28,009 nucleotides of DNA. Origin: Chrysochromulina parva (Eukaryota > Haptophyta > Prymnesiales > Chrysochromulinaceae). The notes beneath the pieces are model-generated. The model was not told the origin of the DNA, searched no databases, and saw only the letters and a list, made by a program, of their open reading frames with translations. Shown one piece after another: positions 1 through 8,135 of the stretch. The position numbers were made by a program, and so were the translations under genes. Location of the stretch: NCBI GenBank assembly GCA_002887195.1, contig PJAB01000386.1:1-28009 (forward strand), in the 5' to 3' direction. The stretch's first letter is position 1. Each line of letters opens with the position of its first letter.

Positions 1-80
1 ATCGTGGGCGGGCTCACGATATCGTGCCGGCACGATATCGTGGGCGCGCCCACGATATCGTGGAATTTCACGATATCGTG
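1..80. repeat. Array of CACGATATCGTG palindromes
   Basis: Four perfect copies of the 12-bp palindrome CACGATATCGTG lie at 15-26, 31-42, 51-62 and 69-80, with a half copy at 1-6. The spacers are 4, 8 and 6 nt. Two of them are palindromes themselves (CCGG at 27-30 and GGCGCGCC at 43-50) and the third, GAATTT, nearly is. As a result 15-42 and 31-62 are each perfect longer palindromes. The array is cut by the window edge, so its full length is unknown. It could be a cluster of protein-binding sites or a cruciform-forming repeat; the sequence alone does not decide. Confidence 0.9.
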
Positions 81-1105
81 CCCCCGCCCAGGACAACGCA
101 CGTTCCCGTAAAGTGCTATGAAGGGTTCCTCGTTTGAATAACAGAGTCAACTCCAACACGCTTGATGCACGGCGGGCGGGGCAGGGAGACGGGGCGGCGG
201 AGGGGGCTCCGCCAGAGATCCCCGGGTGCCCACGCCGGCGCTAAAAGCCAACGGCCTCCGGATCGGATGCTTATACTGGACGACTGGACAACTCTCCAAG
301 CCACCATGCGTCGGAATCGAATCCAATGCAACAGCCTTACGCTGCGACGGCCTACTCTTCGCACTCCAGGGCGAGCTCAAATGCGGCAAACGCTGACGCA
401 CGAGAAATTGCTGGCGCGTTGGAAGGCAACGTCGTCGCTCCTGCGGTCTGCTCGTTCGCTGGTTGCCGTGCTCGCTGGCGCGCCGCCGCGGCCTCATGCA
501 GGCTCATGATATCTGGCACGCAGCCGCAATCGCACGGGCCTTGCACCGTGTGGCGTGTACTAGACGGTGCCACTTGCCGCGCGGGAGCATTGACAATCGC
601 ACTCATGAGCGTGCTGGTGACGGCACCACTAGGGTCTGCCGCGCTCCCCCTGTACAGCGTCTGGCACGGCCGTTGCTGCAGCGCGGCAGTCGCCAGTGCA
701 GAAGTTCCCATATCGCGGCGCAGAGCTCGCAATAGTCTCGAAGCTCTCAAAGATTGGGCCATGATGTTGTCGTCCTCCTCCGCTTCCTTCTCGGTGTGGG
801 CGGCCATGTTCATGTCAAGTCGCGCTGCGACGGGCGCGTCGCAAACAATCCTTGAAGGCACTCCTGCGCCGCGCCGGATCTGCACTGTACTCACGACAAA
901 CTAAAACTTCTTATAGAGCCTCCGGTGTGAGAATGTATTTTGAAAGCGACTGTGACCCTGTGAGCTGTGTAGCTGTGACGTGTGCGAGGTGTTGCCCTTC
1001 ACGCATTTTTGGTTTGTTGGTGTGTTGGAATGAGCTCTCCGCCTGCATGTGTCTCATTTCGGGAGCTCTGTACTGTTTTCCCTAGTGTGCTGCACTTGTG
1101 CTGCT
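81..1105. other. Gene-poor left flank; one doubtful minus-strand ORF
   Basis: I see no convincing gene here. A minus-strand reading frame from about 812 to 352 encodes about 153 residues from an internal ATG, starting Met-Asn-Met-Ala-Ala-His. It has an acidic then arginine-rich N-terminal stretch and no domain I recognise. A plus-strand frame of similar length (326-904) covers the same bases, which is common by chance in GC-rich DNA. The stretch at about 900-1100 is rich in TG and has weak coding character. Treat 352-812 as a hypothetical at best. Confidence 0.4.
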
Positions 1106-1231
1106 TACCGGTACGTGATGGATGGTTGTGAGGTTCGTCTGTGTGGTCTGTGTGCCTTTGTGCGTCCGCGTGTCCCGTGTGTCCCATGCGTGTCCCGGCT
1201 CCCCCCGGTGTCTTTTTACCGGTACGTGATG
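1106..1231. repeat. Dispersed TG-rich repeat bounded by TACCGGTACGTGATG direct repeats
   Basis: The 15-mer TACCGGTACGTGATG occurs at 1106-1120 and again at 1217-1231, flanking a 96-nt TG/TC-rich segment. That segment and its right edge match, in reverse complement, the segment at about 16505-16607. Shared stretches include GATGGTTGTGAGGTTCGTCTGTG and the end GGTGTCTTTTTACCGGTAC, given here only as landmarks. A shorter same-orientation copy sits at about 16433-16475. The right edge is only 16 nt before the ATG at 1248, so the repeat probably forms part of the promoter or 5' UTR of that gene. Confidence 0.8.
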
Positions 1232-1247
1232 TGTGCATTCTTCGATA

Positions 1248-3783
1248 ATGAGTGAACGAATCGACCGCGAAGCAGCCAAGATGGCAGACTGGCCGCCTGC
1301 GCACAACCGCCGACAACGCGCCGGAGCCTCATCCACCAGCACGGGGCCGCAGGAATTCGCCTCTGCCGACGACGGCGGTCCCAACCTGACGCCAGCGGAG
1401 CGACGAGATCGGCGGCGGCAGCTGCCATCGCTCGACAGGGCGCCTCAGCCAGTAGCTAAGGAGGAAGAACAAGACGTGCCCGGCGATTCTGGCGCCGGGG
1501 TCTCGTTGCGCGGCGCAGCGTCCTCGTTACGTGACGTGCGCCGTGCATCGCGACTCAGCCACCGTGCCGTGCCTCCGATACCCACAGCGGCCGGCGCGTC
1601 ATCGGCGGCCGACGGTCCCGCCGAGTCCGATACAGAGACGCCGCGATTGGCGCCGGAAGGTTCGGGCTCGCTCGTCTTCTACGCTGGCGAAGATTCGCTG
1701 GCGGTGGCGTGCACCGCTCTCCGGGAAATTGCGCCCGAGGAAGACGACGTGGCGCCAGGAGCGCCTTCGACCCTGTTGCCGCCGATCGAGCATCATCGAA
1801 TGGCGCCGCCGCTCGGATACGCCGACCACGTGTACCGCCAAAAGGTGAAGGGCAGCTTCGAGCGCGTGGACGGCTTCGGCACAGCTTCCGTGGGCAGCGC
1901 CACCAGCGTCAGTGGCGGTAGCCTCCGCAGCGGCAACGCGCTCAGCAACACTCTCGACCGCAGCGGCAACGCGATCAGCAACACACTCAACAGTATCCGC
2001 GGCGGCCACGCACGCGGCACATCTATGGAGCAGCCGCGGCAGAGTGAGCCGTATGGCGTATGGCAGCCGTATGGCGGTCGCCCGTCCTATCCGCCCAACT
2101 CCTATCAGCCGCCCATGGCCCCAGAGCTGCAGCTCGCCTCCGCTCTGTTCCACATAGCTGTCGCTCCGACGCGCTTTGCTGCTGGCGTGCTCGTCGGGCT
2201 GGCTACCATGGAGGCGGGGCTCCTCGTGTACATCGGCTACTCGCTCCGCCCGACCCCGCTCACGCCGCTGTACCTGTACGCGCCGGCCGCGCTCGACTTC
2301 TACCGTCTGAAGCTCTGGCTGTCTCTGGGTGCGTTCGTGGGCTTCACGTGCTCTCATCTCGCGCGCAGTAGGGGCAACCACTACTTTCTGCAGCCGTCAC
2401 AATACTACGTGGACAAGGCGCTGCAGCTCGTGTACTTTGCGATGGTGTGGATCACCTTCGCGGGCCGCTCCACACCCTGGGTCCTCGCGACGCCGCAACA
2501 GGCGGACCTCCGCGCCCTTCACCCGTCCATCGGAATCCCGGGGCAGAGCACGCCATTTGATCTCCTCAAGGCGACCTGGATGGAGTTCGTGCCGTACCTC
2601 ATCGCATTCGAGGTACGTCTGATTGCTTGCCCTGTGATGGCCTCGGAATGTCACTCAGCGCCATTCATAGGCTTCGCGTCGCTTCGCTTTGCTTCGGCGC
2701 AGATTCTGAGTGTCGTCGGCGCTGTGCTCGCTTTTGTGCCCACACTTGACGAATACTTCGAGCCGCCGCCCGACTCGACCAAGGAGGCTCCGCCTCGATC
2801 TCTCGCCCTCGTAGTCTCCGGTACCGGCAGCCGTGCCACGGTCCCGCAGGCGGAGTCGTCCATGGGCGCCGAGGTGGCCGAACGCGCCGCGGCAGGCGGC
2901 TACCTGTTTGGCGACGGCAGTGTCATCGACCTACAGGAACACCTACTCGGGCTGGGGTCGTCCGTCGAGGGCGGCCTCAGCCTGGCCGTTGGCTCTTGGT
3001 CGTACCGGATGCAGATGAAGATGGCGAGGCCTGCACCACGTGCTCCCGATGGTACCCCTGCACGGCAGCCGCTGCCTTTGCATGCGTTCCATCGACAGAA
3101 GTACGCAGGGCGCGTGTGCACGGCGATGTGCGTGCTCGTGCTCGACGCCATCTGCAACTTATACAACGACACCGTGATCCTTGATAGGGTGCGAGCGCCG
3201 CTGCCTCTCCTCATCTCCTCCCTCCTCCTCTTCTCTCTCTCTCACGGGGCCGCGCGTCCCTCGCTTTTCGAACCCTCGCTTCTGGCCGCAGGCCTCGGAT
3301 CTCTATCTTTCCCTCGCGCTCGTGGTGGTGCCTGGGCTCCTGCGCCCCATCTTCTTCATCCCCTTCGTGATCATGGTCACCGAAACGCAGCCCTTCACGC
3401 TCGGGCTGTACACTGTCGTCCAAAAGGACTTCGGCGGTGCCATGTTATGGGGGGGCGTGAGCTTTGCGGCCACCGCGATTGCGCACGCGCTGCGAGTCAT
3501 CCGCTCGGCCCTGGGCAACACGAGGGTCGACGACAGGCCCAGCTTCCACACGACCTCGATTGGAGGAGTGTACGCCTTCTTCTTCGCGCTTCACATTCTA
3601 CTGGTCAGCCTCTTCTACATCAAAGCGATCATGGCCTTGCGCCGCCTCGCCAACTCCGAGTACTATCTGCATCCCGGCGGTGCGCGCTCCAATCGCCCGT
3701 GGTACCGAAACGTGGTTCGCGGCATAGCGGCGGGAATCCGGAATCCAGAATTTCCCGCGCTGGGCATGCCTCCGAGGTATTAG
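1248..3783 (+). CDS. Multi-pass membrane protein, unknown function (three exons)
   Basis: Predicted 780-residue protein from exons 1248-2612, 2703-3188 and 3292-3783. Both introns are phase 0: 2613-2702 begins GTACGT and ends GCGCAG, and 3189-3291 begins GTGCGA and ends CCGCAG. The first intron has no stop and keeps frame if retained; the second changes frame. I chose the ATG at 1248 (Met-Ser-Glu-Arg); the in-frame codon at 1233 is GTG. Residues 1-290 are polar, rich in Ser, Pro and Arg, with a repeated RSGNA(L/I)SNTL motif. About eight hydrophobic segments follow, near 296-335 (possibly two), 354-372, 391-407, 449-468, 590-612, 620-646, 664-685 and 707-730. A polar loop of about 120 residues lies between 468 and 590. 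I do not recognise the family. Joining across both introns restores continuous hydrophobic segments, which supports the splice model. Confidence 0.75.
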
Positions 3784-4630
3784 CGTCCGTAAGGCGCATC
3801 CATCAGCTTTCTAGGGGCGTGCTCGACCGGACGCGTGTATGCAATGATAATAGCAGCGCTGTGGCCGCTGCGCGTTCTTGTCAGTGTTGACCCTCTCGGA
3901 CTCGATGCGCTCCTTTGTCAGTGTGTCCGGGCGTGACTACACGCGACGCAGTCCGGACTGTCAGGGTCGTCGCGGTCCAGTTGACAGGCTGTCGTCGGCA
4001 CACGACACACGGGTCGCCCTGAGCCTGACATCTCGCGGCGCACGCGACCCGGTCCCGGAGCCCTTTTAGAAGCTGAGTTGAGAGAGTTCAGACGACACAC
4101 ACACCCTACCAGACCTCAACATAGGTCACTCCCCTCATTTTAGTCTCGTCCACTCATTTGTTTCGGATTGCACTATTGCGGCCGCGTTCTGCCCGACATC
4201 TTGCCAAAGATTTTGCGGGATTGCGAATGGCGTTTGCACCTCAAACATCGTCTGACGTTTCCAGTCATGTCTTTCCAGCGTGTTAAGTCGGAAGAACTCG
4301 GTGCCCGCAGCACCACCACCACCAATTTGAGAGGACGCCATGCAGGGTTTCCATAAAAAGGTCCATCCGGTGATGAGTTTTGGCAAGTTTTGGGAGAACA
4401 GTATCTGACCGAGGGCATTATGACCACTCCCTCGCGGCGCAGCTGCGGTCGGGCGGACGTGACGAATCAGACGCATGTGAAGAGTGTTGTGAACTGCGCG
4501 GCTGCCGCACACACATCACATCAGAAAAAGAGGAAAACCCATACGACGGCAACGCGGCCGCCGAAGCCGCCGCCGCCACCTCCGCCCACAACCGACCTCA
4601 CGACCATCTCCCCACTCCGCCCCCACTCCC
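3784..4630. other. Intergenic region between membrane-protein gene and PPIL4-like gene
   Basis: No gene is supported. The part from about 4085 to 4500 is clearly less GC-rich than its surroundings. A minus-strand frame (4135 to about 4480) encodes roughly 115 residues from an internal ATG with no recognisable domain. Two overlapping frames on the same strand look equally open, so I do not call it. The last 70 nt before 4631 are C-rich with CCG/CCA runs, typical of the 5' leader of the downstream gene. Confidence 0.5.
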
Positions 4631-7085
4631 ATGTCGGTCCTCCTCGAGACGAGCCTCGGTGACATTGTCATCGACCTCTACACCGACCTATGCCCGGTGA
4701 CGTGCAAAAACTTTCTCAAGCTGTGCAAGACCAAGTACTACAATTTTGCGCTCTTCCACAACGTGCAGGCCGGCTCGCTCGTGCAGACGGGCGACCCGAC
4801 AGGTACGGGCACCGGCGGCGAGTCCTTGTATGCACAGCTCTACGGCGAACAGGCGCGCTACTTTGATGACGAGCTGCACCGGAAGCTGCGGCATACAAAG
4901 GCGGGCTGCGTGTCGATGGCGTCGGCACGGCCGAACGCCAACGGATCGCAGTTCTTCATCACGGTAGCAGACGACCAGACACACCTCGATGACCGGTACA
5001 CGCTCTTTGGCGAGGTGACGGAGGGCCTCGAGGTCGCGCGCGCCATCTCGAATGCGTATGCCGACGCCAACGGGCGGCCGTACCAAAACATCCGCATCCG
5101 GCATACGATCGTGCTGGATGACCCGTACGAGGACCCGCCGGGGATGGTCGTGCCGGACGCCTCGCCCGAGCCCTCAGCCCTCGTCCTCAAGCAGGATCGC
5201 GAGCGCCTCGCCGACGGCGAGTCGCTAGAGACCGAAGCGGACGGTCGAACAGCCGAGGAGGTGCCCATCGCGGCGCTCTCATACGGATGAGCACTGATGA
5301 GCACTGATGCACACCACACCGATGAGCACCGATGAGCACCGATGAGCACGAATGAGCACTGATGAACACTGATGATGAGCTCGGATTGGGCTCCCTGATT
5401 TCTTCCTGAGTACTTCCTGATTACTTCATGATGACTTCCTGATGGCCTCGCTGATCTCCTTCCCCAACTGACATGAGCTCGCGACTCGGCAGGTAGAGGA
5501 GGCGCTCGCGGCCAAGGCAGCTGCGAGCCGCGCCCAGGTCCTCGAGATGCTCGGAGATTTGCCAGATGCGGACCTCGCCCCTCCGGAGAATGTGCTCTTC
5601 GTGTGCAAGCTCAACCCGGTGACACAGGACGAGGACCTCGAGCTCATCTTCAGCCGATTCGGTACCATCAAGGAATGCGCGGTCGTGCGCGACTATAAGA
5701 CGGGCGATTCGCTCAATTACGCGTTCATCGAATTTGAAGACGTCGCGAGCTGCACGCAGGTGCGCCGGCCTCCTCGAATGAGCTCTGATGAGCTCTGATG
5801 AGCTCTGATGACCTCCTCGGAGGGCCGCTGATGAGCGCTGATGAGCGCTGATGACCTCCTCGGAGGGCCGCTGATGGCATCTGATGGCTGCTGATCGTGC
5901 CGCTGAGTGCGACTGATGGGTGCGTGCAGGCGTACTTCAAGATGGACGGCGCGCTCATCGACGACCGGCGCATCAAGGTGGACTTCTCACAGGTGAGATG
6001 AGGGCCGCTGAGGGCCGCTGAGGGCCTCTGAGGGCCGCTGAGGGCCTATGAGGGCCGCTGAGGGCCTATGAGGGCCGCTGATGCCGATCGGGTTCGGCTT
6101 CTCACAGTCCGTCGCGCGCCTGAGTGCCTCCTCATTACCTTCTGATGACCTTCTGATGACCTTCTCATGACCTTCTCATGACCTCTCGCAGTCCGTCGCG
6201 CGCCTGTGGAACAAGGCGAGGCGGAAGCAGTCGACCGCTGAGGACAGGTATGAGGGCGGCGAGGGCGGCGGCGGCGCGAAGGGCAGCGGCGCTGGCAAGG
6301 GCGCTGGCGGCGCTGGCAAGGGCGCTGGCGGCGCTGGCAAGGGCGCTGGCAGCGGCAAGGGCAACGGCGGCGCTGGCAGCGGCCATGACTACACCCGGGA
6401 GCCCGGAGACGTTGCGCCGATCGACGTGTCACGGGTGGATGAGCTGCTCAATCAACGGCACGCCGCCAAGCGAGCGCGCGATTTCCCCACAGCGGACGCT
6501 CTGCGTGACTCGCTGCGGGCGATGGGGGTCGAGGTGATGGATCGCGAGAAGCAGTGGCGCGTCAGACCGCCGGCAAGAGCGCTCAACTCGGCGCCGAGTT
6601 GGGCACCGAAGCCCTCGGCGCCGAGTTGGGCACCGACGCCTTCGGCGGCGGAGGGTGCGACGACGGCAGCCGAGCAGGCAGCACGGCCGCACCAGATGGT
6701 CTTTGACGAAACACGATCTGAGCGAGGTCACGAGGGGGCTGAGCGCCGTGGCGAGCACCGTGATGAGCGCCGTGACGAGCGCCGTGATGAGCGCCGTGAC
6801 GAGCACCGTGACGAGCGCCGTGACGAGCACCGTGACGAATCCCGTGACGAGCGCGATAGGGGCCGCGACCGTGACAGGGACCGTCACCACCGCGACCTCG
6901 ACCGCGACCGCGGCCCCAATCGGGATGGATATCGCGACCGGGATGGGGATCGCGACCGGGATCGGAGCGACCGCGACCGCGACCGTGACCGACGCGACCG
7001 CGAACGCGACCGCGACCGCGACCGCGATAGGTCGAGGCGCGACGGGGATGGCCATCGTCATCATCGCGATCGCGATCGCCACTAG
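4631..7085 (+). CDS. PPIL4: PPIL4-type cyclophilin with RRM, DALR-like module and RD-rich tail
   Basis: Predicted 617-residue nuclear peptidyl-prolyl isomerase-like protein. PPIL4 family members associate with spliceosomes. Exons are 4631-5260, 5493-5759, 5930-5992 and 6192-7085; all introns (232, 170 and 199 nt) are phase 0. Residues 1-165 form the cyclophilin domain (opening [19 protein letters not shown], then [14 protein letters not shown] and NGSQFFIT). About 225-320 is an RRM with RNP2 VLFVCKLNP and RNP1 region SLNYAFIEF, split by intron 2. The junctions TAEE/VEEA, CTQ/AYFKMD and [10 protein letters not shown] follow the known PPIL4 order. After this comes a Gly/Ala/Lys linker with three 7-residue repeats. 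About 400-445 carries [20 protein letters not shown], which resembles the cysteinyl-tRNA synthetase C-terminal signature. The tail from about 495 is Arg/Asp/Glu repeats, SR-like. Human PPIL4 has a charged tail too, but I know no DALR-like module there. Confidence 0.92.
5261..5492 (+). repeat. PPIL4-like intron 1 with GATGAGCACT tandem repeats
   Basis: This is the first intron of the cyclophilin gene (donor GTGCCC, acceptor GGCAG). From about 5287 to 5380 it is built of a 10-nt unit close to GATGAGCACT or GATGAGCACC, with a few interrupted copies. It then degrades into TGATTTCTTCCTGAG-like spaced copies up to about 5455. The unit contains TGA, and its period is not a multiple of three. Stops therefore fall in all frames if the intron is retained. 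Confidence 0.9.
5760..5929 (+). repeat. PPIL4-like intron 2 with GATGAGCTCT / GATGAGCGCT repeats
   Basis: This is the second intron (donor GTGCGC, acceptor GTGCAG). It contains three GATGAGCTCT units and two GATGAGCGCT units. A larger block running GATGACCTCCTCGG followed by AGGGCCGCTGATG occurs at 5808-5834 and again at 5850-5876. CTGATG recurs to about 5915. The AGGGCCGCTG part is the seed of the array in intron 3, so the introns share one repeat vocabulary. Confidence 0.9.
5993..6191 (+). repeat. PPIL4-like intron 3 with GAGGGCCGCT and ACCTTCTGATG arrays
   Basis: This is the third intron (donor GTGAGA, acceptor CTCGCAG). Its first part, about 5998-6080, is roughly eight copies of the 10-nt unit GAGGGCCGCT with small variants. 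Its last part, about 6136-6190, is an 11-nt unit ACCTTCTGATG or ACCTTCTCATG running into the acceptor. Between them, 6099-6122 is a near copy of the acceptor and the start of exon 4 (CTCACAG followed by TCCGTCGCGCGCCTG). Confidence 0.9.
6744..7078 (+). repeat. Exonic repeats encoding the Arg/Asp-rich tail
   Basis: From about 6744 to 6850 the coding sequence is a 12-nt repeat close to CGTGATGAGCGC or CGTGACGAGCGC, read as Arg-Asp-Glu-Arg and variants. It then passes into GACCGCGACCGC-type repeats read as Arg-Asp. The period is a multiple of three, so the frame is preserved. The alternative plus-strand frame and the minus-strand frames also stay open here purely because of the repeat. Confidence 0.88.
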
Positions 7086-7435
7086 CTGCGACGTGCGCGA
7101 GGCGCACCGCACCGCGCAGCACCAGCAGCGCCCGATGCGAGCAGAGAGAGAGAGACAGACAGGTCGAGCCGAAGATGAGCACGCGCGCGCGCGTGGCGCG
7201 TCGCGGTGGACGCCGAGTTTCGCCGAGTAACCGGCCGGGTACGCGCGGCACGCCGTGCAGCACAGGCGAGATGCTACCGTGTGAGCGCGAGAAGAGCCTC
7301 ATGGGCGCAATTTTAGGTGAACGAAGAACAGACGCCTCTGCCCCGCGGAATCTGGGCTAATTTTCAGACACGCTGGCTCCCACTCCCTATATGTGGAGGC
7401 GGCAGCGCCAATAGAGGACGCGCGTGGCGTCGGAG
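7086..7435. other. Convergent intergenic region
   Basis: This 350-nt stretch separates the ends of two convergent genes, the PPIL4-like gene (+) and the 67-residue gene (-). It holds a short AG run at about 7143-7156 and a CG-dinucleotide run near 7182-7192. It probably carries both 3' UTRs. I see no further coding sequence. Confidence 0.6.
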
Positions 7436-7902
7436 TTATGAGCCTTTGGGGTAGACACTCTTGATCCGGTAGGCGTAATTCGTCCCCATCTCCTCGCGCT
7501 TGCGACCGCCGTCACCAACGATCCAGGGCACCGTGAAGGCTTCAGAGGCGCACGCACGGAGAAGCAAAGTGAGCGCGGTCAGCAGCGAGTGCGATGGACA
7601 ATGATGCTCCACGGCTGGCGGAGCAAGGCAGGCCGGCTAAGGCGGGCCCGGCTACGGCTGCGTGCGGCGCGCAAGTGCTTACCAAAGAGGCCAAGAGTGC
7701 ACGAGAAGAGCACGATCGGGTCACGCTCCATGTGGACACGGAGCCACTTTTGCAGGAAGACTGCGCGCAATACGGAGGTGCGCGATGCAGGGAGCGTGAG
7801 AGGCAGGCGGCGGGGCGCGCAGGCAGGCGCTCGGCGCTGATGCAGCCGGCGACTGCAGGCGAGACAGAGGGCGAGCTCACCCCTTTGCTGAGAAGTAGCC
7901 AT
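7436..7902 (-). CDS. 67-residue small membrane protein, NDUFA3-like (three exons)
   Basis: On the minus strand, exon 1 is 7902-7881, exon 2 is 7760-7683 and exon 3 is 7539-7436. The introns (7761-7880, donor GTGAGC, acceptor GCGCAG; 7540-7682, donor GTAAGC, acceptor TGAAG) are both phase 1. Together they join to one 204-nt frame from ATG to TAA with no stop. The protein starts MATSQQRVFLQKWLRVHMER, has one hydrophobic span at about residues 23-41 (DPIVLFSCTLGLFAFTVPWI) and ends YAYRIKSVYPKGS. The order of a basic N-terminus, a Glu/Lys-Pro-Val/Ile start of one span, then a VP..GDGG region resembles NDUFA3 (B9) of mitochondrial complex I. That identity is by eye and tentative; another small inner-membrane protein is possible. 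It is head-to-head with the oxygenase gene at 8136, 233 nt apart. Confidence 0.72.
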
Positions 7903-8135
7903 ATGGTCGAAGTTTGCGTCGTCTCGAGCGCTTTTGGACAGGCCGCCTGCTTCCCCTCAGAGCGGGAGACTGCCGCGAGCGGCCTTGGATGTGGCCTCAT
8001 TTGGATTTCGCTGGGTAAATCACGCCTGGGATCGCCACAAAAAACCGCGCCTGGCACGATTGCATCTTTGTGGCGAACCATCTGGTACGCCTGGCACGCA
8101 CGACAACCCGATAAGAGAGGCAATTAAACGACAAG
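7903..8135. promoter_or_regulatory. Putative bidirectional promoter region
   Basis: These 233 nt separate the start codons of two divergent genes (7902 minus and 8136 plus), so both promoters must lie here or inside transcribed sequence. I see no clear TATA box. The only striking composition feature is an A run at about 8038-8044. The call rests on gene geometry, not on a recognised motif. Confidence 0.45.

Noticed and set aside
352..904. Opposed open frames of 180 (minus) and 192 (plus) codons
   Set aside because: They cover the same bases, the minus frame opens with GTG, and neither shows a domain. In DNA this rich in GC such pairs arise by chance. Mentioned only as a doubtful hypothetical.
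1233..3890. A continuous 885-codon frame through the first gene
   Set aside because: It runs through two introns and, after 3189, changes to a frame with no membrane character. The spliced model gives a better C-terminus ending at 3783, and the 1233 start is GTG.
4135..4512. Minus-strand frame of 125 codons in the intergenic region
   Set aside because: It starts with GTG and has no recognisable domain. Overlapping frames on the same strand are equally open, and base composition differs from the coding regions nearby.
5287..6190. C/D-box snoRNA in the PPIL4 introns, suggested by TGATGA and CTGA motifs
   Set aside because: The motifs recur in every repeat unit, no terminal stem or spacing typical of a C/D snoRNA stands out, and the tandem repeat explains them more simply.
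6583..7302. Long alternative frames over the RD-rich tail on both strands
   Set aside because: They are open only because of the 12-nt and 6-nt repeats. The reading frame of the PPIL4-like exon explains the repeats as an Arg/Asp tail.
7594..8127. Plus-strand ATG frame of 177 codons
   Set aside because: It overlaps the exons and introns of the minus-strand 67-residue gene, has no domain and no consistent composition, and stops 9 nt before the next gene start.
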